From NCBI RefSeq assembly GCF_023630205.1, contig NZ_JALPRR010000001.1, positions 124,001 to 188,000 of the forward strand: DNA of 64,000 bases. Direction: 5' to 3'. The notes beneath the pieces were generated by a model. The model did no database searches. It was not told the DNA's origin and saw only the letters and a list, made by a program, of their open reading frames with translations. Shown here piece after piece: positions 53,065-61,144 of the stretch. The translations under genes were made by a program, and so were the position numbers. Within the stretch, counting starts at the first letter, position 1, and each line of letters begins with the position of its first letter. The stretch comes from Pontibacter ruber. Its GTDB lineage: Bacteria; Bacteroidota; Bacteroidia; Cytophagales; Hymenobacteraceae.

Positions 53065-54279
53065 ATGACCTTCAACCCGAAACAACTGGCCATCAAGGAT
53101 TTTGTGTACGAGCTGCCAGATGAAAGAATAGCCAAGTTCCCCTTACCCGAGCGTGACCAGTCGAAGTTGCTGCACTACAAGGCCGGCACCATCACCGACT
53201 ATCGTTTTACGGATTTGCCGCAGCTGCTTCCGCCGCATTCGCTCCTGGTTTTTAACAACACCAAAGTAGTGCAGGCACGTTTGCTTTTTCAGAAAGAGAC
53301 AGGCGGCATCATCGAGATATTTTGCCTGGAGCCAGTAAAGCCACAGCGCGAAGTACAGCTGGCCATGCAACAAACCGGAAGCTGCACCTGGAAGTGCCTG
53401 GTAGGCAATAATAAGCGCTGGAAGAGCGGACCCGTAAAATTATACTTTGAAGGCGGCGTGATCACAGCCGAGCGGGAGGCGCAGCAGGAAGGACACTTCC
53501 TGATCCGTTTTACCTGGGAACCGGCAGAGCTGACCTTTGCAGAAGTTTTGGAGCGATGCGGCAAACTGCCTTTGCCCCCTTACCTCAACCGCGACCTGAC
53601 TCCCGAAGACCGCACCCGTTACCAGACAATTTATGCGCATCACCAGGGAGCCGTAGCTGCTCCTACTGCCGGTCTGCATTTTACCGACAAGGTGATGGAC
53701 CGCCTTAAAGAGCAAAGTATAGATAGCACTTACCTGACGTTGCACGTGGGCGCCGGCACATTTAAGCCGGTTAAAGCCGGCACCATGCAGGACCACGAAA
53801 TGCACACCGAGCAGCTGATGGTCTCCAGGCAGGTAGTGGAGCAACTGCTGCAGCACCTGGGCAACCCGATCATCCCGGTTGGCACCACCAGCATGCGCAG
53901 CCTCGAAAGCCTCTACTGGCTAGGCACCCTGCTGCTGCAACAACCGGACCTGAAGCCGGAGGAACTACACATTACCCAGTGGCTGCCTTACGAAACCACC
54001 ACGCCACCTGCCACTGCCGAGGCCTTTGAAGCACTACTGACGTGCATGGACCGCCACCACACCGACCACCTGCACGCCAGCACGCAGATCATCATCGCGC
54101 CGGGTTATACTTTTAAAGTTTGTAGTGGTTTGGTAACCAATTTTCACCAACCGGAGAGCACCCTGCTGCTGTTAGTCGCTGCTCTTATAGGCGAAAACTG
54201 GAAACAGGTATACCGCCATGCACTGGAAAACGATTACCGCTTCCTGAGCTACGGCGATAGTTCTTTGCTGCTTCCGTAA
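53065..54279 (+). CDS. queA: S-adenosylmethionine:tRNA ribosyltransferase-isomerase
   Basis: A 404-residue enzyme that transfers and isomerises the ribosyl group of AdoMet to make epoxyqueuosine in the wobble position of queuosine tRNAs. Visible family signatures are FVYELPDERIAKFPLPERD, LLVFNNTKVVQARLLF, APTAGLHFT, TLHVGAGTFKPVK and GTTSMRSLESL. The length is above the usual 340-360, with extra residues in the C-terminal half (LEALYWLG... PYETTTPPATAEAF region). No other queuosine genes are next to it. A clean terminator follows. Confidence 0.95.
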   Translation: MTFNPKQLAIKDFVYELPDERIAKFPLPERDQSKLLHYKAGTITDYRFTDLPQLLPPHSLLVFNNTKVVQARLLFQKETGGIIEIFCLEPVKPQREVQLAMQQTGSCTWKCLVGNNKRWKSGPVKLYFEGGVITAEREAQQEGHFLIRFTWEPAELTFAEVLERCGKLPLPPYLNRDLTPEDRTRYQTIYAHHQGAVAAPTAGLHFTDKVMDRLKEQSIDSTYLTLHVGAGTFKPVKAGTMQDHEMHTEQLMVSRQVVEQLLQHLGNPIIPVGTTSMRSLESLYWLGTLLLQQPDLKPEELHITQWLPYETTTPPATAEAFEALLTCMDRHHTDHLHASTQIIIAPGYTFKVCSGLVTNFHQPESTLLLLVAALIGENWKQVYRHALENDYRFLSYGDSSLLLP

Positions 54280-54304
54280 TCTTTATCAATAATGCTAATA
54301 AGCA

Positions 54305-54339
54305 AAAAGCCTGCTCTGAATTAACCAAAGCAGGCTTTT
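54305..54339. terminator. Terminator after queA
   Basis: AAAAGCCTGCT (54305-54315) pairs perfectly with AGCAGGCTTTT (54329-54339) around a 13-base loop. It is symmetric, so it could serve the convergent minus-strand M28 gene as well. Confidence 0.9.
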
Positions 54340-54401
54340 ATACTTTATAACCCGAAGACTATTTTCAAATCTTCACATTTTCGAATTTCCAAATTCCCAA
54401 A

Positions 54402-55784
54402 TTATAACCCGTATTCTGAGATCAGGTATACCAGCGAAGCCATAGAGGCAGCACCCAACTGCATTTCGCGACGGTTTACCTGCTCAAACGTATCGATTAC
54501 GGTATGGTGGTAATCAAAGTAACGCTGGGAGTCCGGGCGGAAACCAATCAGGGCTACCGTGCCCTGTCCTTTCAACGGGCCAATGTCAGCACCACCGCCA
54601 CCTCGGGTTAGATCGTGTAAGCCGTAAGGAGCCAACAGGTTTTTCCAGGTAAGCACTTTTGAATACTGCCCGTCATTGCCATCAATACCAAAGCCACGCG
54701 GTGTAAAGCCACCCGCATCAGACTCGATGGCTGCGATGTGCTTCTCTCCTTTGGCTTTGGCCTCTTCTGCATACTTCAGGCCGCCGCGCAAACCGTTCTC
54801 TTCGTTCATGAACATTACGGCGCGTATCGTTCTTTTCGGCTTAATACCCATGTCTTTGAAGAGACGCAGCACCTCGATCGACTGCATACAGCCCGTGCCA
54901 TCGTCATGTGCGCCTTCGCCCAGATCCCACGAGTCCAGGTGCCCACCTACAACGATGATTTCTTCTGGCTTTTCGGTTCCTTTTATCTCCCCGATCACAT
55001 TGTAAGACTTTACATCAGGCTGTGTTTCGCAGTTCATGCGCATGAAGAATTTCAGCTTGGCATCATCTTTCAGCATTTTGCTGAGCATTTCTGCCCCATT
55101 TGTGCTGATGGCAGCTGCCGGAATTTTCTCCACGCCTTCCTGGTATTTGGTATTACCTGTATGGGCCACATCCTGGTAATCGTTTGTCATGGAACGTACA
55201 ATTACGCCAACGGCACCCTGCTTTGCAGCAGCAACCGGGCCTCCGCCACGCTGGTCAACGGCGCCGCCGTAAGCAGTACCCGTTTGTATGTGCTTGTTGT
55301 CGAAAGGGCGGTTAAAGAAAACGATCTTGCCCTTCACGTCTTTGTTCTTCAGTTCCTCCAAACTGTGCACTTCCACTACTTCTGCTCTCAGGCCTTTTTT
55401 GCCGGTGCCAACCGAGCTGCCAAGAGCCGCAATAGCCACATCCTGCTTTTTCTTACCTTCAATACGGCCAACCTCTTTCTCACCACGCACCCAATGCGGC
55501 ACCATTACTTCCTGCAGGTACACACGGTCAAGGCCCATATCTTCCATCACTTTTTTGCTCCAGTCTACGGCAGCGGCAGCCTGCGGCGAACCGCTCAGAC
55601 GAGCACCAATGTTTTTGGTCAGGTAGCGGAGGTCCTCGTAGCTTTTGTAGCTGGTAAGCGCATTGTCGTAAATCTTGCGGATGGTAACAGAATCAGCAGC
55701 GGGGTTTTGCTGGGCCATCGCCGGCATTGCCACTACCAGGGCCGCACCTGCCAACAGGTTGCGTAGTTTGTTTTTAAGTAACAT
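54402..55784 (-). CDS. Secreted M28 family aminopeptidase / carboxypeptidase Q-like metallopeptidase
   Basis: A 460-residue enzyme with a signal peptide ending near AMAQ (residue 25). A PA-domain insert lies about 130-250 (AEVVEVHSLEELKNKDVKGK then GAVGVIVRSMT). The two-zinc site is visible as His282 in GGHLDSWD, Asp294 in AHDDGTG, Glu328/329 in MNEENG, Asp356 in ESDAGG, and a final His in FDYHHTVIDTFE (426-427). The length is normal. It probably releases amino acids from peptides in the periplasm or outside. It stands alone on the minus strand. Confidence 0.95.
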   Translation of the reverse strand: MLLKNKLRNLLAGAALVVAMPAMAQQNPAADSVTIRKIYDNALTSYKSYEDLRYLTKNIGARLSGSPQAAAAVDWSKKVMEDMGLDRVYLQEVMVPHWVRGEKEVGRIEGKKKQDVAIAALGSSVGTGKKGLRAEVVEVHSLEELKNKDVKGKIVFFNRPFDNKHIQTGTAYGGAVDQRGGGPVAAAKQGAVGVIVRSMTNDYQDVAHTGNTKYQEGVEKIPAAAISTNGAEMLSKMLKDDAKLKFFMRMNCETQPDVKSYNVIGEIKGTEKPEEIIVVGGHLDSWDLGEGAHDDGTGCMQSIEVLRLFKDMGIKPKRTIRAVMFMNEENGLRGGLKYAEEAKAKGEKHIAAIESDAGGFTPRGFGIDGNDGQYSKVLTWKNLLAPYGLHDLTRGGGGADIGPLKGQGTVALIGFRPDSQRYFDYHHTVIDTFEQVNRREMQLGAASMASLVYLISEYGL

Positions 55785-56039
55785 GTGTTAGGGTGAGTGT
55801 TGTTAAAGTTTAGTTTAGTGTTTGCGGCCTTTAATATAGCAAATGATTTTAAAGTAAGCACGATGTTGTGCCGTTGGAACGTGTTAAAGGTGTTTCATTA
55901 TACTTTCTGCTAATGTTATTCCGAGTGGTAACAAGAGGACTTATGCTATAGCTGAGGTTTATACTTGTTTTTGACAAGCCTTTGCTTCGTAGCGGCCTCC
56001 TTTCCCCAGTCTAATTAACCTATAGTTTTATAGCTGCTA

Positions 56040-56505
56040 TTGGTGCGCTCAAGGCCGCGGGGCCTCGTCCTCGGGCATCGCGCTGGGAGCTTTTCCTTTG
56101 CTCCTGCGTCACAATATCGCTGGCGCGATACCGGAAAAACTCGCATAGGCGCTCAGCCCAAGGACTGGAAACGACACAGCTTCGTAAGCGGTTATGGAAC
56201 TTCAACCATTGTAGGGACAGGTCGCGACCTGTCCGCACTATACCTGCAGCTATGAAACTTATACTTCGAAGTATAGCCTTACCTACACCAAAGGCCAATT
56301 CCCCTCCTGGGAGGGGTGCAGGGGTGGGTGTATACTTTACCAGTTCCAGATCTCTCACAGCTACGCTGGCTCTTTTCGGCTCCCTCCTCAAGAGTAGTCA
56401 AGATGACAGCCGAAAAATAAAATATCAAACCCCCTCTCCTGTTTTTAGGAGGGGGCAGGGGGAGGTAAACCCTACTCGAGACTCAGCACTCGCGACTCAG
56501 AACTC
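56040..56505. repeat. Composite intergenic repeat block with palindromes and G/C-rich mini-repeats
   Basis: A 726-base gap without genes. Within it are: hairpins AGGCC/GGCCT (56052-56065), GGAGC/GCTCC (56086-56104) and TATCGC/GCGATA (56115-56130); a perfect 20-base palindrome GGACAGGTCGCGACCTGTCC (56215-56234); a perfect 16-base palindrome TATACTTCGAAGTATA (56260-56275) made of two inverted AAGTATA motifs; two related C-run/G-run repeats (CCCCTCC-TG-GGAGGGG at 56301-56316, and CCCCCTCTCCT...AGGAGGGGG at 56430-56455); and a direct repeat GACTCAGMACTC (56480-56491, 56494-56505). C-run/G-run repeats of this type are familiar from many Bacteroidota intergenic regions. Confidence 0.7.
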
Positions 56506-56510
56506 CTCTC

Positions 56511-57503
56511 CTACTTCACATCCAGCACTTTCTGCAGGTCCTGTGGCGGCAGGGTCAGCAGGCCAACCTCTGGCAGGCGGGTGGTAAGCTCTTTCCAGTT
56601 TTTGTCTTTTTTGTATACATCCCGAAGCAGCTTGATGGCTCCGTTCACATCGCCGTTGTTAGCAAGCCCGATCGCGTGCCAGTATTTCATCTCCAGGTTG
56701 TTCGGGAACATGGTCTCGGCTTTGCCATACTCCTGCATGGCTTTCTCCATCTCCCCTTTTTCTACAGCCAGGTCGCCGTTGTTCATGTGTTCGTAGGCGC
56801 GGTATACTTTCAGCAGGCGCGCCAGCTCCTCAAGTGGTTTTTCGTGGTCATCCACGCGCAGGTCAATGAGTTTGTCGTCCCATGGCTGACCGCTTGCCTT
56901 GCCGCGCACTACCACCAGCGCTGCCGACTGTTTGCCCCGGATGTCGCCGCCTTCGCGCTCGGCGGCTTCCATGGCTAGCAGCACGCGCTCGGCCAGTGGT
57001 TTGCCGACACTTTGCTCAAAGGCCTTGGCCATGGCCGGCCATACTTTGTCGGTCAGCATCATGTTGGCCTGCACCGAAAAATCTTTGCCTGTTACGTGCC
57101 CGGCATATCGGATGCACTGCTTGCCGGTATGGGTTGCCACTCTGCCCTGCGCATCCATGATCGAGACCTGGCGCACTTCACGCCCTTCATCGTCGGCCAA
57201 TAAAATATCCAGGGCCTCCTGCGGCGATTTTCCATTCTTCAGGAGCTCCAGCCCACGCATGCCAAAAGATTTGTTTGTGAAAGACTGGGTAGCTACCACG
57301 CCGACACCGGCTTCTGCCCAGGGCACTGCTGTGCCTACCGAAAACCAATGGCTTTGCACCCCTACTGCCATCTCCCCTGTTTTAGGGTCGCGGGCCACGA
57401 TGGAGTATGTATGAGCCAGGGGCTCTTCTGCTTTGTAAACCTGTGCCTTAGCTGTATTAGCTGCCATAACAAGCATTGCTGATAGTAAAAAAATCCACTT
57501 CAT
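56511..57503 (-). CDS. Secreted DUF1028 protein with TPR-like C-terminus
   Basis: A 330-residue protein. The signal peptide ends near TAKA (about residue 20). The DUF1028 domain (about 25-225) starts with THTYSIVARDPKTGEMAVGVQS-like sequence (here AHTYSIVARDPKTGE) and includes ATQSFTN and GKQSAALVVVRGK; the fold resembles Ntn-hydrolases. The C-terminal 90 residues contain TPR-like helices (LAVEKGEMEKAMQEYGKAETMFPNN split over two helices, then ANNGDVNGAIKLLRDVYK). The biochemical role of DUF1028 is not settled. A minus-strand TAATTTTG at 57578-57571 could be its -7 element. Confidence 0.9.
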   Translation of the reverse strand: MKWIFLLSAMLVMAANTAKAQVYKAEEPLAHTYSIVARDPKTGEMAVGVQSHWFSVGTAVPWAEAGVGVVATQSFTNKSFGMRGLELLKNGKSPQEALDILLADDEGREVRQVSIMDAQGRVATHTGKQCIRYAGHVTGKDFSVQANMMLTDKVWPAMAKAFEQSVGKPLAERVLLAMEAAEREGGDIRGKQSAALVVVRGKASGQPWDDKLIDLRVDDHEKPLEELARLLKVYRAYEHMNNGDLAVEKGEMEKAMQEYGKAETMFPNNLEMKYWHAIGLANNGDVNGAIKLLRDVYKKDKNWKELTTRLPEVGLLTLPPQDLQKVLDVK

Positions 57504-57746
57504 AGTATGAGCTGTTGATCAACGTTATTACGAGAATTAAGATGTGCCAAAGCACTTCAGCTATAAAAATCAAAATTATTATTCTGATCCCAATATATCC
57601 TGAATCATAGGCAAATACAAATTCCTTTCTGCAGCTGGTTGGGTTGCGGCAGCTGCCTGCACAACTCATCCGGAAAAGAGAAGTATAAGAAACTAACTAT
57701 ATCATCTTTTTACGGCCTGCAACCCCGCAGCTGCCGAACGTTAACC

Positions 57747-58568
57747 ATGAAAGAAACCTACCAGAATAGAAAGAACCACCGCATGACCATGCTTATAGAT
57801 GGCGACAATGCGCAACCAACCCTGATTGTAAAACTGCTGGCCGAAGCAGGGAAATACGGTCAAACCACCATCCGGCGCATTTACGGCGACTGGACCACCC
57901 CACAGATGAACGGCTGGAAGGATTGCCTGAACAACCATGCCATACAGCCGATCCAGCAATTCCGGTACACGATCGGCAAAAACGCCACCGACAGCGCACT
58001 GATCATCGACGCAATGGACCTTTTGCACAGCAAGCTGGTAGACGGTTTCTGCATTGTGTCTTCGGACAGCGATTATACCCGTCTTGCCACGCGCATCCGG
58101 GAAGCCGGTATTTTTGTGATGGGCATTGGCCAGCGCAAAACGCCCAAGCCTTTCGTAAATGCCTGCAACATTTTTATCTATACTGAAAACCTGGTCGATG
58201 ATATTGATGAAGGGAAAATAGCCGAGGCAGACAAGAGCCAGCCAAACGGAAGCGAAAACCCACGTCCAAACCCGGTGCCTATGCTGAAGGAAGCCTTCTC
58301 AATGGCTGAAGGCGAGGACGGCTGGGCACACCTGGGCGCAATCGGGTCGAGCCTGCGGCAACTCGATCCTGCCTTCGACTCCCGCACCTTCGGCTACAGC
58401 CAACTGATCCAACTTATAAAAGCGCATAAAGAGCTTTTCACGATCCGGAAAGAAGATGACAAAGGCTCGTCTGCGGTTTACGTGAAACGGCGCAGCCGTC
58501 ATCGCTCCAAACCCAGAGAGAAGGAGAAGCACATCAGCCGCGAAAACCAAGTGAACAGGGAAGTATAA
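57747..58568 (+). CDS. NYN (LabA-like PIN) domain protein with C-terminal OST-HTH/LOTUS domain
   Basis: 273 residues from the ATG at 57747; the open frame continues 36 codons upstream from a TTG, but that stretch lacks domain features. The NYN nuclease-like domain (about 12-150) has acidic residues in MLIDGDNAQP, NATDSALIIDAMDLLHS and CIVSSDSDYTRLATRIRE, as in PIN-fold ribonucleases. A variable linker follows, then a LOTUS domain (about 195-260: AFSMAEGEDGWAHLGAIGSSLRQLD then FGYSQLIQLIKAHKEL) thought to bind RNA. The tail is basic. Predicted RNA-binding nuclease; the target is unknown. The stop is formed by GAA GTA TAA, again an AAGTATAA motif. Confidence 0.9.
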   Translation: MKETYQNRKNHRMTMLIDGDNAQPTLIVKLLAEAGKYGQTTIRRIYGDWTTPQMNGWKDCLNNHAIQPIQQFRYTIGKNATDSALIIDAMDLLHSKLVDGFCIVSSDSDYTRLATRIREAGIFVMGIGQRKTPKPFVNACNIFIYTENLVDDIDEGKIAEADKSQPNGSENPRPNPVPMLKEAFSMAEGEDGWAHLGAIGSSLRQLDPAFDSRTFGYSQLIQLIKAHKELFTIRKEDDKGSSAVYVKRRSRHRSKPREKEKHISRENQVNREV

Positions 58569-58625
58569 ATCTTGATCCCATGTCGTTTGTCTTCATCGTT
58601 TTGCATAAACCACAAGTATAAACCC

Positions 58626-59489
58626 ATGAAAAAAGCCGCCTTGTTGCTCGTATTGTGCCTGCTGTCGCTGCAGTGGGCTACTGCCCAGGAAAAGATGTCC
58701 TGTTGTGTTAAACCTGCCGCTGATGCTTCAGATGCACCAGCCCAGTTTGCCATGCTCGCTAACGACAAATCTTTCCGGGATAAGCACGAAAATCCGCTGC
58801 CTTTTACGCTGCAGAACAAAGCCGGAAAGAAGGTTACCTTCAAAACGCCGGATGGCAAAACAGGCATGGCTTACGAGATAAAAGCCCCGAAAAAGACAGA
58901 CGAGTATTTGTTTGTGTTTCACGAGTGGTGGGGCCTGAACGATTACATCAAGCAGGAAGCTGAGCGGCTGGGCAAAGAACTGGGCAACGTAAACGTACTG
59001 GCCCTCGACCTGTACGATGGCAAAATTGCAACCGATAACGAACAGGCCCGGAAGTATGTGCAGGCCGTAGATAACAAACGTGCAATGGCGATCATTAACG
59101 GGGCTATTCAGTATGTTGGCAAGGAGGCAGACATCGCTACCATTGGCTGGTGCTTTGGCGGGAGCTGGTCGTTGCAGGCGGCGCTGCTGGCAGGCGACCA
59201 GGCAGAGGCTTGCGTCGTGTATTACGGCATGCCGGAGCGGGACGAGGAGCGGCTGAAAAAACTCGAAGCACCGGTACTGGGCATATTTGCCAGCAAGGAC
59301 AAATCCATTACGCCCGAGATTGTGCAGGATTTTGAGCAGAAGATGAAAGCGGCAAACAAGGAGGTTACCATCAAGATGTACGACGCTGTGCACGCCTTTG
59401 CCAACCCCAGCAATCCCAAGTATAACAAAGAGGCTTCTGCGGACGCACACAAACTTGCCATCGCCTTCCTGAAAAAGCACCTGGACTAA
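58626..59489 (+). CDS. Secreted dienelactone hydrolase family protein
   Basis: 287 residues from the ATG at 58626, which begins a clear signal peptide (MKKAALLLVLCLLSLQWATAQ). The frame is open 18 codons further up without signal features. The alpha/beta hydrolase has the DLH triad Cys176 (IGWCFGGSW), Asp225 (FASKDKSITP) and His256 (DAVHAFANP), plus the supporting Glu100 (FHEWWGLND). The family hydrolyses dienelactone, but exported versions have unknown substrates. It is 57 bases after the NYN gene and may be co-transcribed. Confidence 0.92.
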   Translation: MKKAALLLVLCLLSLQWATAQEKMSCCVKPAADASDAPAQFAMLANDKSFRDKHENPLPFTLQNKAGKKVTFKTPDGKTGMAYEIKAPKKTDEYLFVFHEWWGLNDYIKQEAERLGKELGNVNVLALDLYDGKIATDNEQARKYVQAVDNKRAMAIINGAIQYVGKEADIATIGWCFGGSWSLQAALLAGDQAEACVVYYGMPERDEERLKKLEAPVLGIFASKDKSITPEIVQDFEQKMKAANKEVTIKMYDAVHAFANPSNPKYNKEASADAHKLAIAFLKKHLD

Positions 59490-59535
59490 GCCAGGGAAAG
59501 CTGTACCTGCGTTTACAGGTAATTCTCAAAAAAAC

Positions 59536-59577
59536 TACACCTCTGTCAATTCTCCTGGTAGAACTGACAGAGGTGTA
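59536..59577 (-). terminator. Terminator of the M24 gene
   Basis: TACACCTCTGTCA (59536-59548) pairs perfectly with TGACAGAGGTGTA (59565-59577). On the minus strand the stem is followed by a T run (A run at 59528-59534 on plus), so it mainly stops transcription from the minus-strand M24 gene. It can also end the plus-strand DLH transcript. Confidence 0.88.
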
Positions 59578-59596
59578 TACTTAGTAGTTATATTGC

Positions 59597-60964
59597 TTAC
59601 TGCGCCAGGTAAGTACCACTTTTGTTTTGGCGAGGGATCAGAAGCAGCTCTTTTTGCCTGCCATTGATGTAGCGCATACCAGTTGGCGTCAGCACAGCCT
59701 CCTCTTCCAGCATCACTCGGATCTCTTTGTTGTTCCATTCCGGCAGGTTGACTTTCGCATTCAGTTCGATGGAAAAAACTGTGTTGGGCTGCAGTGGGTA
59801 ATCGCCGGTGCCGGGCACGCCCTGTTGCATGTCCCACATGCCGATGGCTGGTCCTGCTCCGTGGCCGTGGTAGCCAATAGGGTGCGAATAAATGCTGGCT
59901 TCGATGTTCTCTTTTTTTGCTTGCGCTAAGGCAGCTTTCAACGCCTCATTTCCTGTTCTGCCCAGCGTCATGTTCGTGGTCAGGATGTCCTGCAGGCGGT
60001 TGCCGGTCGCCAGCGCTTTCTTCAGGTAATCGGGGGCATCGGTTTCTCCGGGTTTGAGTACGTAAGCCAGTTGCTGTACATCGGTGTTCAGTTTCAGGTA
60101 AGTTATGCCAAAGTCTACGTGCACCAGGTCGCCGGACAGGATAACTTCCTGTGCCGGACGCTGCGCAAAAGACCGCTGCGAGTCACCGGCTCCGGGGTTC
60201 GCTCTTTGCACATCCACCGTCGGGTGGAACCATGCTTCCAGTTTCAGCTCCGCAACGCGTTCTCGGAACCACCACATCACGTCGTCTGTGGTAGTAGTAC
60301 CCGGCTTGATTACCTGTTCGGAAAAACCTTCGGCAATGATGTTATGCCCGATCTGGCTGATCTGCTCATACAGCTCCAGCTCAGAATCCGTTCGTATTTG
60401 TAGCCAATCTACGGCCAGTTTTTCTGCCGACACCACCCGTTTCTGCTGCGGCTTGTCCAGGTACTTCACCAGGTTGTCATACTCGTTTTTGGCCAGTCCA
60501 TCGGCGTGGCCAAAGTGAGGGGAAAAGTTAAGGCCGATCTTTTTCGGGTTCCGCTCGGAAATAAGTGCAGCCAGTCGCTTCCATTGGTCCGGCTCCTTCT
60601 CCGGGTCCCAGGCACCTTTAAACAGGTTGCCGATATCATAGCGTGCAACAGCCAGCCGCTCCACCCCTTTGTCAGCTCCCTGATCGTAAAACAGCAGGAT
60701 CGTTCTTCTGCGGGCTGCCAGCCAGGTAGCAGGCAACATGGTTTTAATAACCGGGTCTTCGTTATACTCCCGGGCGATGATCAGCCACATGTCTATACCT
60801 TGTTTGCGCATGAGGGTAGGCAACAGGTTATCGAGGCGCTCCTGCAGGAGCTTGTCTTCCAGAGCGGCCCTTTCCTTTAGCGGAAGTATAGGAGGCATTT
60901 GCTGCGCGATAGCGATGGTTATGAAAACCTGCAGGAGAAGGAGAAGCGATAGAAGTTTTTTCAT
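59597..60964 (-). CDS. Secreted M24 family metallopeptidase (Xaa-Pro aminopeptidase-like)
   Basis: A 455-residue protein with a signal peptide ending near IAIAQ (residue 21). The N-terminal creatinase-like domain runs to about 215 (MRKQGIDMWLIIAREYNEDP). The pita-bread catalytic domain follows, with metal ligands in LVHVDFGITYLKLNTDVQQ (two Asp), IGYHGHGAGP (His), VFSIELNAK (Glu) and MLEEEAVLT (Glu). It likely removes N-terminal residues ahead of proline in imported or external peptides. Confidence 0.93.
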   Translation of the reverse strand: MKKLLSLLLLLQVFITIAIAQQMPPILPLKERAALEDKLLQERLDNLLPTLMRKQGIDMWLIIAREYNEDPVIKTMLPATWLAARRRTILLFYDQGADKGVERLAVARYDIGNLFKGAWDPEKEPDQWKRLAALISERNPKKIGLNFSPHFGHADGLAKNEYDNLVKYLDKPQQKRVVSAEKLAVDWLQIRTDSELELYEQISQIGHNIIAEGFSEQVIKPGTTTTDDVMWWFRERVAELKLEAWFHPTVDVQRANPGAGDSQRSFAQRPAQEVILSGDLVHVDFGITYLKLNTDVQQLAYVLKPGETDAPDYLKKALATGNRLQDILTTNMTLGRTGNEALKAALAQAKKENIEASIYSHPIGYHGHGAGPAIGMWDMQQGVPGTGDYPLQPNTVFSIELNAKVNLPEWNNKEIRVMLEEEAVLTPTGMRYINGRQKELLLIPRQNKSGTYLAQ

Positions 60965-60989
60965 ACAGTGGAATGGTGAAGCGTTAGAA

Positions 60990-60997
60990 CAAAGATA
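60990..60997 (-). promoter_or_regulatory. -7 element of the M24 gene
   Basis: On the minus strand TATCTTTG (60997-60990) matches TAnnTTTG, 25 bases before the ATG at 60964. The nearest upstream TTG (61026-61024) is about 26 bases away, longer than the usual spacing. Confidence 0.5.
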
Positions 60998-61092
60998 GGA
61001 GAATAGGTGAGATTAGAAAGAGGCAAGTACAAGATCTATAGTCTTCTGGCTTACAGCAAGCTATACAACTTAGAACAAAATTTATATAAACA

Positions 61093-61121
61093 ACAAAGGC
61101 AGCCTAAACGGCTGCCTTTGT
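61093..61121 (-). terminator. Terminator of the BNR-repeat gene
   Basis: ACAAAGGCAGCC (61093-61104) pairs perfectly with GGCTGCCTTTGT (61110-61121) around a 5-base loop. On the minus strand a T-rich stretch follows. It lies 23 bases after the stop of the gene at 61145. Confidence 0.85.
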
Positions 61122-61144
61122 ACATAATGTTACACAAGTATAAA

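Noticed and set aside
56020-56391. 123-codon minus-strand open frame containing TPTPAPLPGGE
   Set aside because: Translation of intergenic repeats. The Pro-rich string comes from the C-run/G-run hairpin at 56301-56316.
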